Below are positions 1-6,024 of a stretch of 6,156 bases of DNA, piece after piece. The notes beneath the pieces were generated by a model. The model worked only from the letters and a program-made list of their open reading frames with translations, searched no databases and was not told the DNA's origin. This DNA is from Bacteroidota bacterium (GTDB lineage Bacteria > Bacteroidota > Bacteroidia > Bacteroidales > UBA932), in assembly GCA_017860395.1 (NCBI GenBank), contig JAGDMC010000093.1:1-6156 (forward strand), in the 5' to 3' direction. The stretch's first letter is position 1. Each line of letters begins with the position of its first letter. Both the position numbers and the translations under genes were made by a program.

Positions 1-1047
1 AACCGACTTATATGCTTCGGTTTTTGGCGTAAAAATCAGCTTTAGCTCTTTAAGATAGTTTCCTACTGTGGAAATTGTTTTGTTGAATCCTGCAGGAATA
101 GCTTCAATAACAGAGTAATCCGAATTGGTTATTTTGAAAAACTTGCTCAAGTCACCATCCATTTGAACTCCTATAAGGCCTTTTTCGTCTACGACAAGCT
201 GCCGGTCAAATCTCTGCCCGTTTCTCTCTATTGTAGCGGTAACGGATGACCCTTTGCGTGCAAGCAGAAGCTCCTGAATGTCTTGTATAATGTTTGCCGG
301 TATGGAGTCAATTGCAACAATTTTATCCCCGGCCATGAGATTTGCCGAAAGATTTTTTGAAGAGTCGGATACTGCCAGCAGCTGAAATGGAACCCGGAGG
401 GAAAACATCCCCGGAGTATTAAGTATTGCCGGAATATAAACAGGGTTAATAGAAACTGAGATTTTCTTTCCGTCGCGTATAACTTCGGCTGTTTTGGCCT
501 GATTGCGGGCAAGTACAGCCTGAATTTCCTGAAATTTCTCTATCTTATTACCGTCGAATGAAATTATTTTGTCGCCGTTGCGGAACCCAACCTCTTTTGC
601 AAGATCGTTGCATTGAACACCATAAATTGCAGAATCGTTTTTAAGATACTGCTCTCCCCATGTGAACAGCGAGGCCGAATAAATCAAGATAGCAAGAATG
701 AAGTTGAAAAATACCCCGCCAAACATAACGAAAAACCTTTGCCAGGCCGGTTTGCTCCGGAATTCCCATGGTTTTGGCTCCTCTTTCATTGCCTCCTTGT
801 CCATAGACTCGTCTATCATGCCGGATATTTTGCAATATCCTCCAAGAGGGAGCCATCCTATTCCATACTCGGTATCGGAATTTTTAGGTTTGTACTTTGC
901 AAGCGAAAACCAGGCATCAAAAAAGAGGTAGAACTTTTCAACCCGGATTTTAAACAGGCGGGCAAAAAAGTAATGACCAAACTCATGAACCAGTATAAGG
1001 ATGGAAAGTGCGAAGATAACCTGCAGTACTTTAAGTAGTATGTCCAT
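1..1047 (-). CDS. rseP: RseP-type site-2 intramembrane zinc metalloprotease (family M50), C-terminus cut by window edge
   Basis: This is an inner-membrane protease that cleaves transmembrane substrates within the bilayer; in the best-studied homologue it cuts an anti-sigma factor after a first periplasmic cleavage. An uninterrupted frame of 349 codons runs from an ATG at 1047 to base 1. The first transmembrane segment (about residues 5-27) carries the zinc-binding motif HEFGH (H21, E22, H25). It is followed by the family's conserved GIGWLPLGGY segment (62-71) and a second hydrophobic segment with the NF motif (about 104-128, N115). Two PDZ-like domains follow, around 140-205 and 220-300, each with a GDKI core (158-161 and 240-243). 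The LDG motif that supplies the third zinc ligand, and the last membrane helices, lie beyond the window; family members are usually about 440-450 residues, so roughly 100 are missing. The start is fixed by the one-base TAATG overlap with dxr, which suggests translational coupling. The substrate cannot be deduced, and no anti-sigma factor is present here. Confidence 0.95.
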   Translation of the reverse strand, partial: MDILLKVLQVIFALSILILVHEFGHYFFARLFKIRVEKFYLFFDAWFSLAKYKPKNSDTEYGIGWLPLGGYCKISGMIDESMDKEAMKEEPKPWEFRSKPAWQRFFVMFGGVFFNFILAILIYSASLFTWGEQYLKNDSAIYGVQCNDLAKEVGFRNGDKIISFDGNKIEKFQEIQAVLARNQAKTAEVIRDGKKISVSINPVYIPAILNTPGMFSLRVPFQLLAVSDSSKNLSANLMAGDKIVAIDSIPANIIQDIQELLLARKGSSVTATIERNGQRFDRQLVVDEKGLIGVQMDGDLSKFFKITNSDYSVIEAIPAGFNKTISTVGNYLKELKLIFTPKTEAYKSV

Positions 1048-2210
1048 TAGCGTGAGGTATGTTTATTTATTAATGTTGTGGCAAGCGCTCTTGCCTGGTC
1101 GTTTGTTTTGTAGATATCTTCCAGAGTTGGTTCGGCTACAAACTCCGTTCCAATCATTACATTTTCAATTATTTTCGGGATTGAAACGAATTGAATTTTT
1201 CCATTGAGGAAGGCTTCAACTGCTATTTCATTTGCTGCATTCATTGCGCACGGTATGTTGCCGCCCTTTTTTATTGCTTCGTAGGCCATTCCTATGCATG
1301 GGAATTTCTCATGGTCGGGGCTGTGAAATTCAAATTTGGCCAGCTTTGCAAAATCTACTCTTTTTGTATCAAGGTCCGCCCGGAAAGGGTAGGTAAGAGC
1401 ATACTGGATGGGAAGCCTCATATCCGGAGTACTCATCTGTGCAGTCACGGAACCGTCCGAAAACTGTACCATAGAGTGGATAATGGATTGCGGATGAACA
1501 ATAATTTCGATATTTTCGGGCACTATGTTGAAAAGCCATCTTGCCTCAATCATTTCAAGGCCTTTGTTCATCATGCTTGCAGAGTCGACAGTCACCTTTT
1601 CGCCCATTTTCCAGTTTGGGTGGTTAAGAGCATCGGCAATTGTTACACTTTCAAGCTCCTTTGCACTTTTACGGAAAAATGGTCCTCCCGATGCAGTAAG
1701 GATTATTTTTTCAACTGTGGCTCTTTCGCCCTGAAGACACTGAAATATTGCAGAATGTTCGGAATCTACGGGAATAATGGGGGCTCCGTATTTCTTTGCC
1801 ATGGCCATTACAATCTGCCCTGCAGCAACAAGAGTCTCTTTGTTTGCAAGAGCAATTGCCTTGCCTGCGCGGATTGCCGCAACAGTAGGTTCCAGGCCGC
1901 TGAATCCAACCATTGCAGTCAGAACCATATCTATGTTCTCTCCTCCTACAATGTCGCAAATGGATTTTATTCCTGTGAATACTTTTATGTCGAGAGGGGA
2001 GAGTGCATCATATACCTCCTGATATTTACTTTCGTCTGCAATCACAACGGAATTTGGCATGCATGCACGGGCCTGCCCGATGAGCAGTGCTGTGTTTGTG
2101 TTTGCCGTCAGCAGTTCTATCTGAAGCAAATCGGGATGTCCCATACAAACACTAATGGCCTGAGTACCTATTGAACCGGTGGAGCCCAGAATCGCTATTT
2201 TTCTTTTCAT
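1047..2210 (-). CDS. dxr: 1-deoxy-D-xylulose 5-phosphate reductoisomerase (DXR/IspC)
   Basis: This cytoplasmic enzyme converts DXP to 2-C-methyl-D-erythritol 4-phosphate with NADPH and a divalent metal, the committed step of the MEP isoprenoid pathway. The product has 387 residues, close to the 398 of E. coli DXR. The NADPH loop GSTGSIG is at 9-15 and the NKE motif at 123-125. The metal ligands are D149, E151 and E219. Substrate residues S174, H197, S210, N215 and K216 and the loop tryptophan W200 all match E. coli positions at a constant offset of 12, so the active site looks intact. The reading frame also contains a TTG at 2216, but the ATG at 2210 is preferred because it gives the usual MKRKIAILGSTG beginning. 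The gene starts 12 bases after the M23 gene and its TAA stop overlaps the rseP start, so it is an internal operon gene. There is no clear Shine-Dalgarno sequence, which is normal for this phylum. It should be fosmidomycin-sensitive in principle (family knowledge). Confidence 0.98.
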   Translation of the reverse strand: MKRKIAILGSTGSIGTQAISVCMGHPDLLQIELLTANTNTALLIGQARACMPNSVVIADESKYQEVYDALSPLDIKVFTGIKSICDIVGGENIDMVLTAMVGFSGLEPTVAAIRAGKAIALANKETLVAAGQIVMAMAKKYGAPIIPVDSEHSAIFQCLQGERATVEKIILTASGGPFFRKSAKELESVTIADALNHPNWKMGEKVTVDSASMMNKGLEMIEARWLFNIVPENIEIIVHPQSIIHSMVQFSDGSVTAQMSTPDMRLPIQYALTYPFRADLDTKRVDFAKLAKFEFHSPDHEKFPCIGMAYEAIKKGGNIPCAMNAANEIAVEAFLNGKIQFVSIPKIIENVMIGTEFVAEPTLEDIYKTNDQARALATTLINKHTSR

Positions 2211-2222
2211 GGACAATCCCGG

Positions 2223-3086
2223 TTAAAAATTAATGTACTTAGTTGGATCAATTGCAACTCCCTTATGCCATAATTCAAAATGAAGGTGATACCCGGTGCT
2301 CAGGGAGCCTGTATTTCCCACCAGTGCAATTGCGGTACCGGCATTTACTTTGTCTCCTATTCTCTTTAAAAGTTTGGAGTTGTGTTTATATATGGATATC
2401 AAATCGTTGCTATGCTGAATCTGGATTGTGAAGCCTGTTTCGTCTGTCCAGTTTGCCATAATAACAGTTCCGTCAAGAACTGCCGACACCACTGAATTTT
2501 CTGTTGCAGCTATGTCTACGTATGGGTGGCTGGTAGCCAGATTGAATCCGTCTGAAACAATACCTTTTACAGGAGGGAAAAAGTGCAGCCCCTCAATTTG
2601 ATTTACGCGGTTCTTTTCTCCGCCTAAATTAAATTGTTCCTGTTTCATTACTTCAAGACGAAGCAATGAGTCATTTTTTGAAAGCTTGGTATTTATTTCG
2701 GCCGACCTGGAAGTATCGGATTTGACTTCAATATTTTCAAGTTCAAGTGGCTGCTGGCCCGTTACGATTCTTTGAATGTTGTTAAGCTGAAAATCCCATA
2801 GCTTTACTGTTCTTTCTAGGGAGTCCAGTTTAATTGCATTCTGAACAATTGCGCGGCGTGTCTGCGCACTTGGATAACCCGGAATGAGCTCTCTTATTGG
2901 CGTGTATGAAATAAGAAATGTTACGGAAACAATTATGAAAATTACCGCCAGTATTATGCTGAGCAGCATCATAAGTCCATTTGCCCTGAATACAAAAAGC
3001 TCTTCGTGGGATGTATCGTTGAATATTGAGAAACGGAATTTGTTTCTCAACCGTGTTTGTTTGTTCTTTTTAATCTTTTTTGCCAT
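2223..3086 (-). CDS. Membrane-anchored M23-family (LytM-type) zinc metallopeptidase
   Basis: Probably an envelope peptidoglycan endopeptidase, or a regulator of one; M23 enzymes cut peptide cross-bridges. The 287-residue product starts with a short lysine/arginine-rich cytoplasmic segment (1-36). One transmembrane helix follows (about 37-60), with no signal-peptidase site evident, so the rest should lie in the periplasm. Residues 75-110 look helical, possibly coiled coil, and about 110-165 is a polar linker. The M23 domain (about 168-284) keeps the full zinc set: H187 and D191 in an HxxxD motif and H269 in HLH (267-269), with catalytic-type H235 in YKH. It is therefore likely active rather than a degenerate LytM activator. 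The position that is usually glycine in HxGxD is a tyrosine (Y189). The ATG at 3086 is the first start codon after an in-frame stop and has only an A-rich leader. An M23 gene directly upstream of dxr and rseP is an arrangement I recall from other Bacteroidota; the cut bond or partner is unknown. Confidence 0.9.
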   Translation of the reverse strand: MAKKIKKNKQTRLRNKFRFSIFNDTSHEELFVFRANGLMMLLSIILAVIFIIVSVTFLISYTPIRELIPGYPSAQTRRAIVQNAIKLDSLERTVKLWDFQLNNIQRIVTGQQPLELENIEVKSDTSRSAEINTKLSKNDSLLRLEVMKQEQFNLGGEKNRVNQIEGLHFFPPVKGIVSDGFNLATSHPYVDIAATENSVVSAVLDGTVIMANWTDETGFTIQIQHSNDLISIYKHNSKLLKRIGDKVNAGTAIALVGNTGSLSTGYHLHFELWHKGVAIDPTKYINF

Positions 3087-3113
3087 TTTTTTGATGTTCT
3101 TGGCTGCCTTGTC

Positions 3114-3497
3114 CTATTCTTCAGTTACCGGAACAAAGAGCTCTTCGCTCTGCCAAAGTCCGTGTTTGTTGCAATAGGCCAGCGCAGTGAGCCGGAGGCT
3201 GGTTTTTGGTATAATCGTGAATTCGGCCTCAATGTGTACAGGCAGGTCGCCAAAACTGGACCTTTGCAGTTTTATTTCCCCAACAAGCGTTTCAAGGTTC
3301 CAAAGTTGGATATATTCATAATGATGGTCAGGCGCGTTTGGGTGCTTGACAGATTTTCCTATTTTCACCTTAACCCGAAAAGGTTTGTTTCTTTCCGCAG
3401 TACTTTCGCAAATTATAACCGGGCTGTGTTTGTCGGCATATTGACGAACTTTCTCACTGCCATTTTCGAATTCATTGTAAGTAAATAGTCTTGGCAT
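3114..3497 (-). CDS. Superoxide reductase, class II type (neelaredoxin / desulfoferrodoxin iron domain)
   Basis: This cytoplasmic non-haem iron enzyme reduces superoxide to hydrogen peroxide without releasing oxygen, usually taking electrons from rubredoxin. The 127-residue product is about the size of one-domain SORs (Pyrococcus furiosus SOR is near 125) and lacks the N-terminal CxxC desulforedoxin domain, hence class II. The complete His4Cys iron site is visible: H24 in DKHSPV, H52 and H58 in KHPNAPDHHYEYI, and C109 and H112 in AYCNKHGLW. The spacings H-x5-H and C-x2-H equal those of the P. furiosus site. K23, the conserved lysine that attracts superoxide, is present, but the neighbouring glutamate of the usual EKH motif is an aspartate (D22). 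The ATG at 3497 gives the expected N-terminus and lies about 12-15 bases after a predicted transcription start. It is the first gene of the leftward cluster, 27 bases ahead of the M23 gene. No rubredoxin gene is in view. Names used for such genes include dfx and sor. Confidence 0.92.
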   Translation of the reverse strand: MPRLFTYNEFENGSEKVRQYADKHSPVIICESTAERNKPFRVKVKIGKSVKHPNAPDHHYEYIQLWNLETLVGEIKLQRSSFGDLPVHIEAEFTIIPKTSLRLTALAYCNKHGLWQSEELFVPVTEE

Positions 3498-3513
3498 AGT
3501 TATATTTAAACCT

Positions 3514-3521
3514 CAAAAGTA
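3514..3521 (-). promoter_or_regulatory. Candidate -7 promoter element for the leftward SOR-M23-dxr-rseP cluster
   Basis: Read on the minus strand this is TACTTTTG, an exact match to the Bacteroidota -7 consensus TAnnTTTG. A transcript would start near 3508-3511, leaving a 5' leader of only about 12-14 bases before the SOR ATG at 3497. A nine-base T tract (minus strand, 3532-3524) lies just upstream. I could not find a clear -33 TTTG box at the usual 19-23 base spacing, so the call rests on the -7 match and its position. Confidence 0.55.
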
Positions 3522-3533
3522 CTAAAAAAAAAC

Positions 3534-3541
3534 TAACTTTG
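3534..3541 (+). promoter_or_regulatory. Candidate -7 promoter element for ruvX, implying a leaderless or very short leader
   Basis: TAACTTTG matches the Bacteroidota -7 consensus TAnnTTTG exactly and ends four bases before the ruvX ATG. With starts usually some 4-7 bases after this element, transcription would begin at or within a few bases of the ATG. An A9 tract (3524-3532) lies directly upstream. No clear -33 TTTG box is seen. An alternative, weaker element is TATATTTA at 3501-3508, which would give a leader of about 30 bases. Confidence 0.55.
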
Positions 3542-3545
3542 CGAC

Positions 3546-4010
3546 ATGAAAAGAATTGTAGGTATTGATTACGGCAGAAAGCGCGTAGGCGTTGCAGTGA
3601 GTGACCCGCTGGGCATTTTTGCATCGCCGCTGGAAACTGTTCCTGCCGGTAATATTCTGCAATTCATCAAAAATTATACCCAAAAAGAGACTATAACAAG
3701 ATTTGTTGTGGGATACCCAATGAATCTTAACAACCAGCCATCGGAAGCAGCTAAAGATGTTGATCAGTTTTTGAACATGCTTCGCAAACAATTTCCGGAG
3801 ATACCCGTTAATCTAATGGATGAGCGGTTCACTTCAAAGATGGCGATGAGAACACTCATAGACGGCGGGATGAAAAAAATGGACAGGAGGGAGAAGGGGA
3901 ATATTGACAAAGTGAGTGCTGCAATCATCCTTCAGTCTTATCTGGATGCCGGGGAGGCTGCAATTGCTGCCGATGTCCGTGCAGAAGAAATGAAAGGAAA
4001 GAATTTGTAA
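3546..4010 (+). CDS. ruvX: YqgF/RuvX family putative pre-16S rRNA nuclease
   Basis: This is an RNase H-fold nuclease; the E. coli homologue YqgF is needed for 16S rRNA 5'-end maturation, and the family was earlier described as a putative Holliday junction resolvase. The 154-residue product is slightly longer than the roughly 138 residues of E. coli YqgF, with the excess in a charged C-terminal tail (about 135-154). The acidic active-site set looks complete: D8 in GIDYGRKRVG (6-15), D92 and E93 in DERFTS (92-97), and D121 in DKVSAA (121-126). The VVGYPMN strand (54-60) is the usual GxP segment. The ATG at 3546 gives the standard MKRIVGIDYG start, and it sits only four bases after a promoter-like TAACTTTG. 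It is divergent from the SOR gene and is followed by a hairpin plus T-run, so it may be largely monocistronic despite lying near def. I recall ruvX next to def in other Bacteroidota. Confidence 0.96.
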   Translation: MKRIVGIDYGRKRVGVAVSDPLGIFASPLETVPAGNILQFIKNYTQKETITRFVVGYPMNLNNQPSEAAKDVDQFLNMLRKQFPEIPVNLMDERFTSKMAMRTLIDGGMKKMDRREKGNIDKVSAAIILQSYLDAGEAAIAADVRAEEMKGKNL

Positions 4011-4037
4011 ATTATAATATAGTATTGATATTTAACA

Positions 4038-4071
4038 TTATGCCACAAATGCCTTAGGCATAAATTTTTTT
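4038..4071 (+). terminator. Hairpin plus T7 tract between ruvX and def, probable intrinsic terminator or attenuator
   Basis: TTATGCC at 4038-4044 is perfectly complementary to GGCATAA at 4057-4063 (7 base pairs, 12-base loop). An inner copy of ATGCC (4049-4053) can instead pair with the same GGCAT (4057-4061) around a TTA loop (5 base pairs). The two folds exclude each other. The structure is followed by A and seven Ts (4065-4071), as in an intrinsic terminator. It ends only five bases before the def ATG. The stems are short, so strength is uncertain; it could act as a partial terminator or as an attenuator. Confidence 0.55.
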
Positions 4072-4072
4072 G
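4065..4072 (+). promoter_or_regulatory. Weak candidate -7 element at the def start
   Basis: TTTTTTTG fits TAnnTTTG except for the second base, and it sits at exactly the same distance from the def ATG as TAACTTTG does from the ruvX ATG. The 11 bases TTTGCGACATG (4069-4079) are identical to those at 3538-3548. If used, the def mRNA would be leaderless or nearly so. The T-run also serves as the U-tract of the preceding hairpin, so the two roles cannot be separated by eye. No -33 TTTG box was found. Confidence 0.35.
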
Positions 4073-4076
4073 CGAC

Positions 4077-4652
4077 ATGGTACTACCGATATATGTATAT
4101 GGAGCCGAGGTGCTTAGAGAAAAGTCAAAGGAGGTGGATATCACCATACCCGGCATTGGAGATGAATTGAGAACCCTGATTTCCGACATGTGGGAAACAA
4201 TGGAGAAAGCAGACGGAGTGGGATTTGCTGCTCCTCAGGTGGGGAAATCGATAAGGGTTCTTATTGTCGACGGGACACTTCTTTCCGACGACATGCCCGA
4301 ACTTAAGGATTTTAAGAGGGCAATGATTAACCCTGTAATTATTAAAGAGAGTAAAGAAACAATAGAATACAGCGAGGGCTGTCTGAGTATTCCGGATATT
4401 CACGCCGGAGTAATAAGACCCAGGGTTATCACGGTTTCCTATTACGACGAAAATCTTGTAAAGAAAGAGGAACAACTGGATAATTTCGCATGCAGGATGG
4501 TTCAGCACGAAATGGACCATCTGGAAGGAATTCTCTTTACCGATTTGGTGGCCCCAATCAGGAAAAAGATGCTGCAGTCCAGATTAAACAACATTATGGC
4601 CGGAAAGGCAAAACCACATTACAGAATAGTTCAGGCAAACCGCAAAAAGTAG
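4077..4652 (+). CDS. def: Peptide deformylase
   Basis: This metalloenzyme (normally Fe2+) removes the formyl group from the N-terminal methionine of nascent proteins at the ribosome; it is usually essential. The product has 191 residues, somewhat longer than E. coli PDF (about 169). All three family motifs are intact: motif 1 GVGFAAPQVG (47-56, with Q54), motif 2 EGCLS (100-104, metal ligand C102) and motif 3 QHEMDH (143-148, metal ligands H144 and H148, catalytic E145). The Cys and His positions are offset from E. coli by a constant 12, reflecting extra residues before motif 2, around the segment at about 66-82. The C-terminal tail from about 160 is basic. The ATG at 4077 gives the standard MVLPIYVYG beginning, with no Shine-Dalgarno sequence. 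It is separated from ruvX by a hairpin/T-run and followed after 10 bases by manB, so it may head a def-manB-exported protein unit. Confidence 0.97.
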   Translation: MVLPIYVYGAEVLREKSKEVDITIPGIGDELRTLISDMWETMEKADGVGFAAPQVGKSIRVLIVDGTLLSDDMPELKDFKRAMINPVIIKESKETIEYSEGCLSIPDIHAGVIRPRVITVSYYDENLVKKEEQLDNFACRMVQHEMDHLEGILFTDLVAPIRKKMLQSRLNNIMAGKAKPHYRIVQANRKK

Positions 4653-4662
4653 TTTCAGATTT

Positions 4663-6015
4663 ATGGGAGCATTTCACGCATACGATATCAGAGGAATATA
4701 TAATAAGGATTTTAACAAAGAGACAGTATACAAAATCGGGTTTTTTCTTCCGGAACTGCTAAAGACAAAAAAGGTTCTGGTAGGCAGGGATGCAAGAGAG
4801 TCTTCTCCCGAAATTCACCATGCTCTTCTTGACGGCATTACCGATGCCGGTGCAGATGTATACGATCTTGGTCTCGCAACTACTCCCATGGTTTATTTTG
4901 CGACTGCCAGATATGGCTATACGGCTTCTGCGCAAATTACTGCTTCGCACAACCCCAGAGAGTACAACGGAATAAAAGTATCAAGGGAAAATGCCCTTCC
5001 GGTTGGCCTGGATTCCGGGCTTGGAACAATAAAGGAGTGGATAGAAACGCGCACCACTGTTCCCTCTGCCAAAAAGGGGTCGGTTTATTCACTTGATGTA
5101 AAAGAGGAGTATCTGAGTTTTCTTATGAAATACAAAGGGGACTACACCTCTCTCAATATAGGCATGGACATTTCAAACGGAATGGCTGCCCTGTTCATAA
5201 AAGAGATTATGGGCCAGGGAGGAGAGAATCTCCACTATATTTTTGACGAGATGGACGGAACTTTCCCAAATCATGAAGCAAACCCTCTTGCGCCTGAAAA
5301 TATCGTGGACCTGCAAAAACTCGTGAAGGAGAAGAAATGCGACATTGGTGTTATATTCGACGGAGATGCCGACAGGGTTATGTTTGTGGATGAAAACTCA
5401 AGGTTCATTTCTCCCGACCTGATGATTGCTGTTCTTGGCCACTATTTTCTTAAAAACGGGGGAGAGGCGGGAGCAGTCCTTCAGGATATAAGAAGTTCCA
5501 AAGCTGTTGGAGAATATTTGTCGCCTATGGGTGCCACAATGCACACATGGAAGGTGGGCCGGGCTTTTGCCGCACCAAAATTGAGAGAAATAAAAGGTAT
5601 TTATGGCGGGGAACTGGCTGGTCACTACTATTTCAGAGACTTTTTCTACAGCGACTCGGGCATAATGGCTGCGCTCATAATTCTTGATGTTGTTGCAGAG
5701 ATGAAGAAAGAGGGTATATCCCTTTCTCAGCTTATCGGAAGAATTGAAAAATACCACAACTCAGGGGAGATAAACTTTAGAATTGAAAAGAAAAAAGAGG
5801 CAATGGACAAGGTGAGGTCTCATTTTCTGTCAGTCGAAACTCCTGTTGCAAACTACGATTTTGATGGTTACAGGGTTGAATTCCCGGATTGGTGGTTTAA
5901 TATCCGTCCTTCAAATACAGAGCCTTTTCTGAGGTTCATTGCAGAGGCAAAAAGCGAAAAATCGCTTAAAGAGAAAATAGAAAAAGTAAAAGAGTTGTTG
6001 AGAGAATTTGAATAA
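4663..6015 (+). CDS. manB: Phosphomannomutase/phosphoglucomutase (alpha-D-phosphohexomutase, ManB/CpsG/AlgC type)
   Basis: This cytoplasmic enzyme interconverts mannose-6-P and mannose-1-P (and/or glucose phosphates), supplying GDP-mannose and other sugar nucleotides for surface polysaccharide. The 450-residue product matches family size (E. coli CpsG is 456). It opens with FHAYDIRG (4-11), the signature of the PMM/PGM branch rather than GlmM. In order follow the phosphoserine loop TASHNP (93-98, S95), the metal loop DGDADR (233-238), the sugar-specificity loop GELAGH (316-321) followed by YYFRDFFYSDSG, similar to CpsG, and the phosphate-binding loop RPSNTEP (415-421). All four domains are therefore present. 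The serine common in the GEMSGH-like loop is alanine (A319) here. The ATG at 4663 lies 10 bases after def with no Shine-Dalgarno sequence, implying co-transcription. There are no sugar-nucleotide genes in view to settle the substrate, so the symbol is given by family resemblance; a bifunctional PMM/PGM is equally possible. Confidence 0.93.
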   Translation: MGAFHAYDIRGIYNKDFNKETVYKIGFFLPELLKTKKVLVGRDARESSPEIHHALLDGITDAGADVYDLGLATTPMVYFATARYGYTASAQITASHNPREYNGIKVSRENALPVGLDSGLGTIKEWIETRTTVPSAKKGSVYSLDVKEEYLSFLMKYKGDYTSLNIGMDISNGMAALFIKEIMGQGGENLHYIFDEMDGTFPNHEANPLAPENIVDLQKLVKEKKCDIGVIFDGDADRVMFVDENSRFISPDLMIAVLGHYFLKNGGEAGAVLQDIRSSKAVGEYLSPMGATMHTWKVGRAFAAPKLREIKGIYGGELAGHYYFRDFFYSDSGIMAALIILDVVAEMKKEGISLSQLIGRIEKYHNSGEINFRIEKKKEAMDKVRSHFLSVETPVANYDFDGYRVEFPDWWFNIRPSNTEPFLRFIAEAKSEKSLKEKIEKVKELLREFE

Positions 6016-6024
6016 AACCGAACA

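Noticed and set aside
613..1038. Plus-strand open frames opposite rseP
   Set aside because: They overlap the conserved HEFGH and PDZ region of rseP on the other strand, have low-complexity shadow composition, and lack any start context or domain.
2056..2065. Palindrome GCATGCATGC inside dxr
   Set aside because: It encodes ordinary DXR residues, has no T-run or loop, and short alternating palindromes like this are expected by chance.
1191..2174. A 327-codon open frame on the plus strand antisense to dxr
   Set aside because: The translation is rich in Cys, His and Phe with no domain I recognise, and it lies wholly opposite a gene with every DXR active-site residue intact. It is a mirror frame of dxr codon bias.
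2211..2216. TTG at 2216 as the dxr start
   Set aside because: It adds only two residues before an ATG that gives the standard family N-terminus; the ATG at 2210 is the better start.
3462..3475. Symmetrical TTCGAATTCA-type stretch near the start of the SOR gene as a possible operator
   Set aside because: It lies inside the coding region about 25-35 bases downstream of the ATG, the symmetry is imperfect outside GAATTC, and nothing else supports a binding site.
3057..3488. A plus-strand open frame antisense to the SOR gene
   Set aside because: Phe/Val/Arg-rich shadow translation opposite a gene with a complete His4Cys iron site; no promoter or domain supports it.
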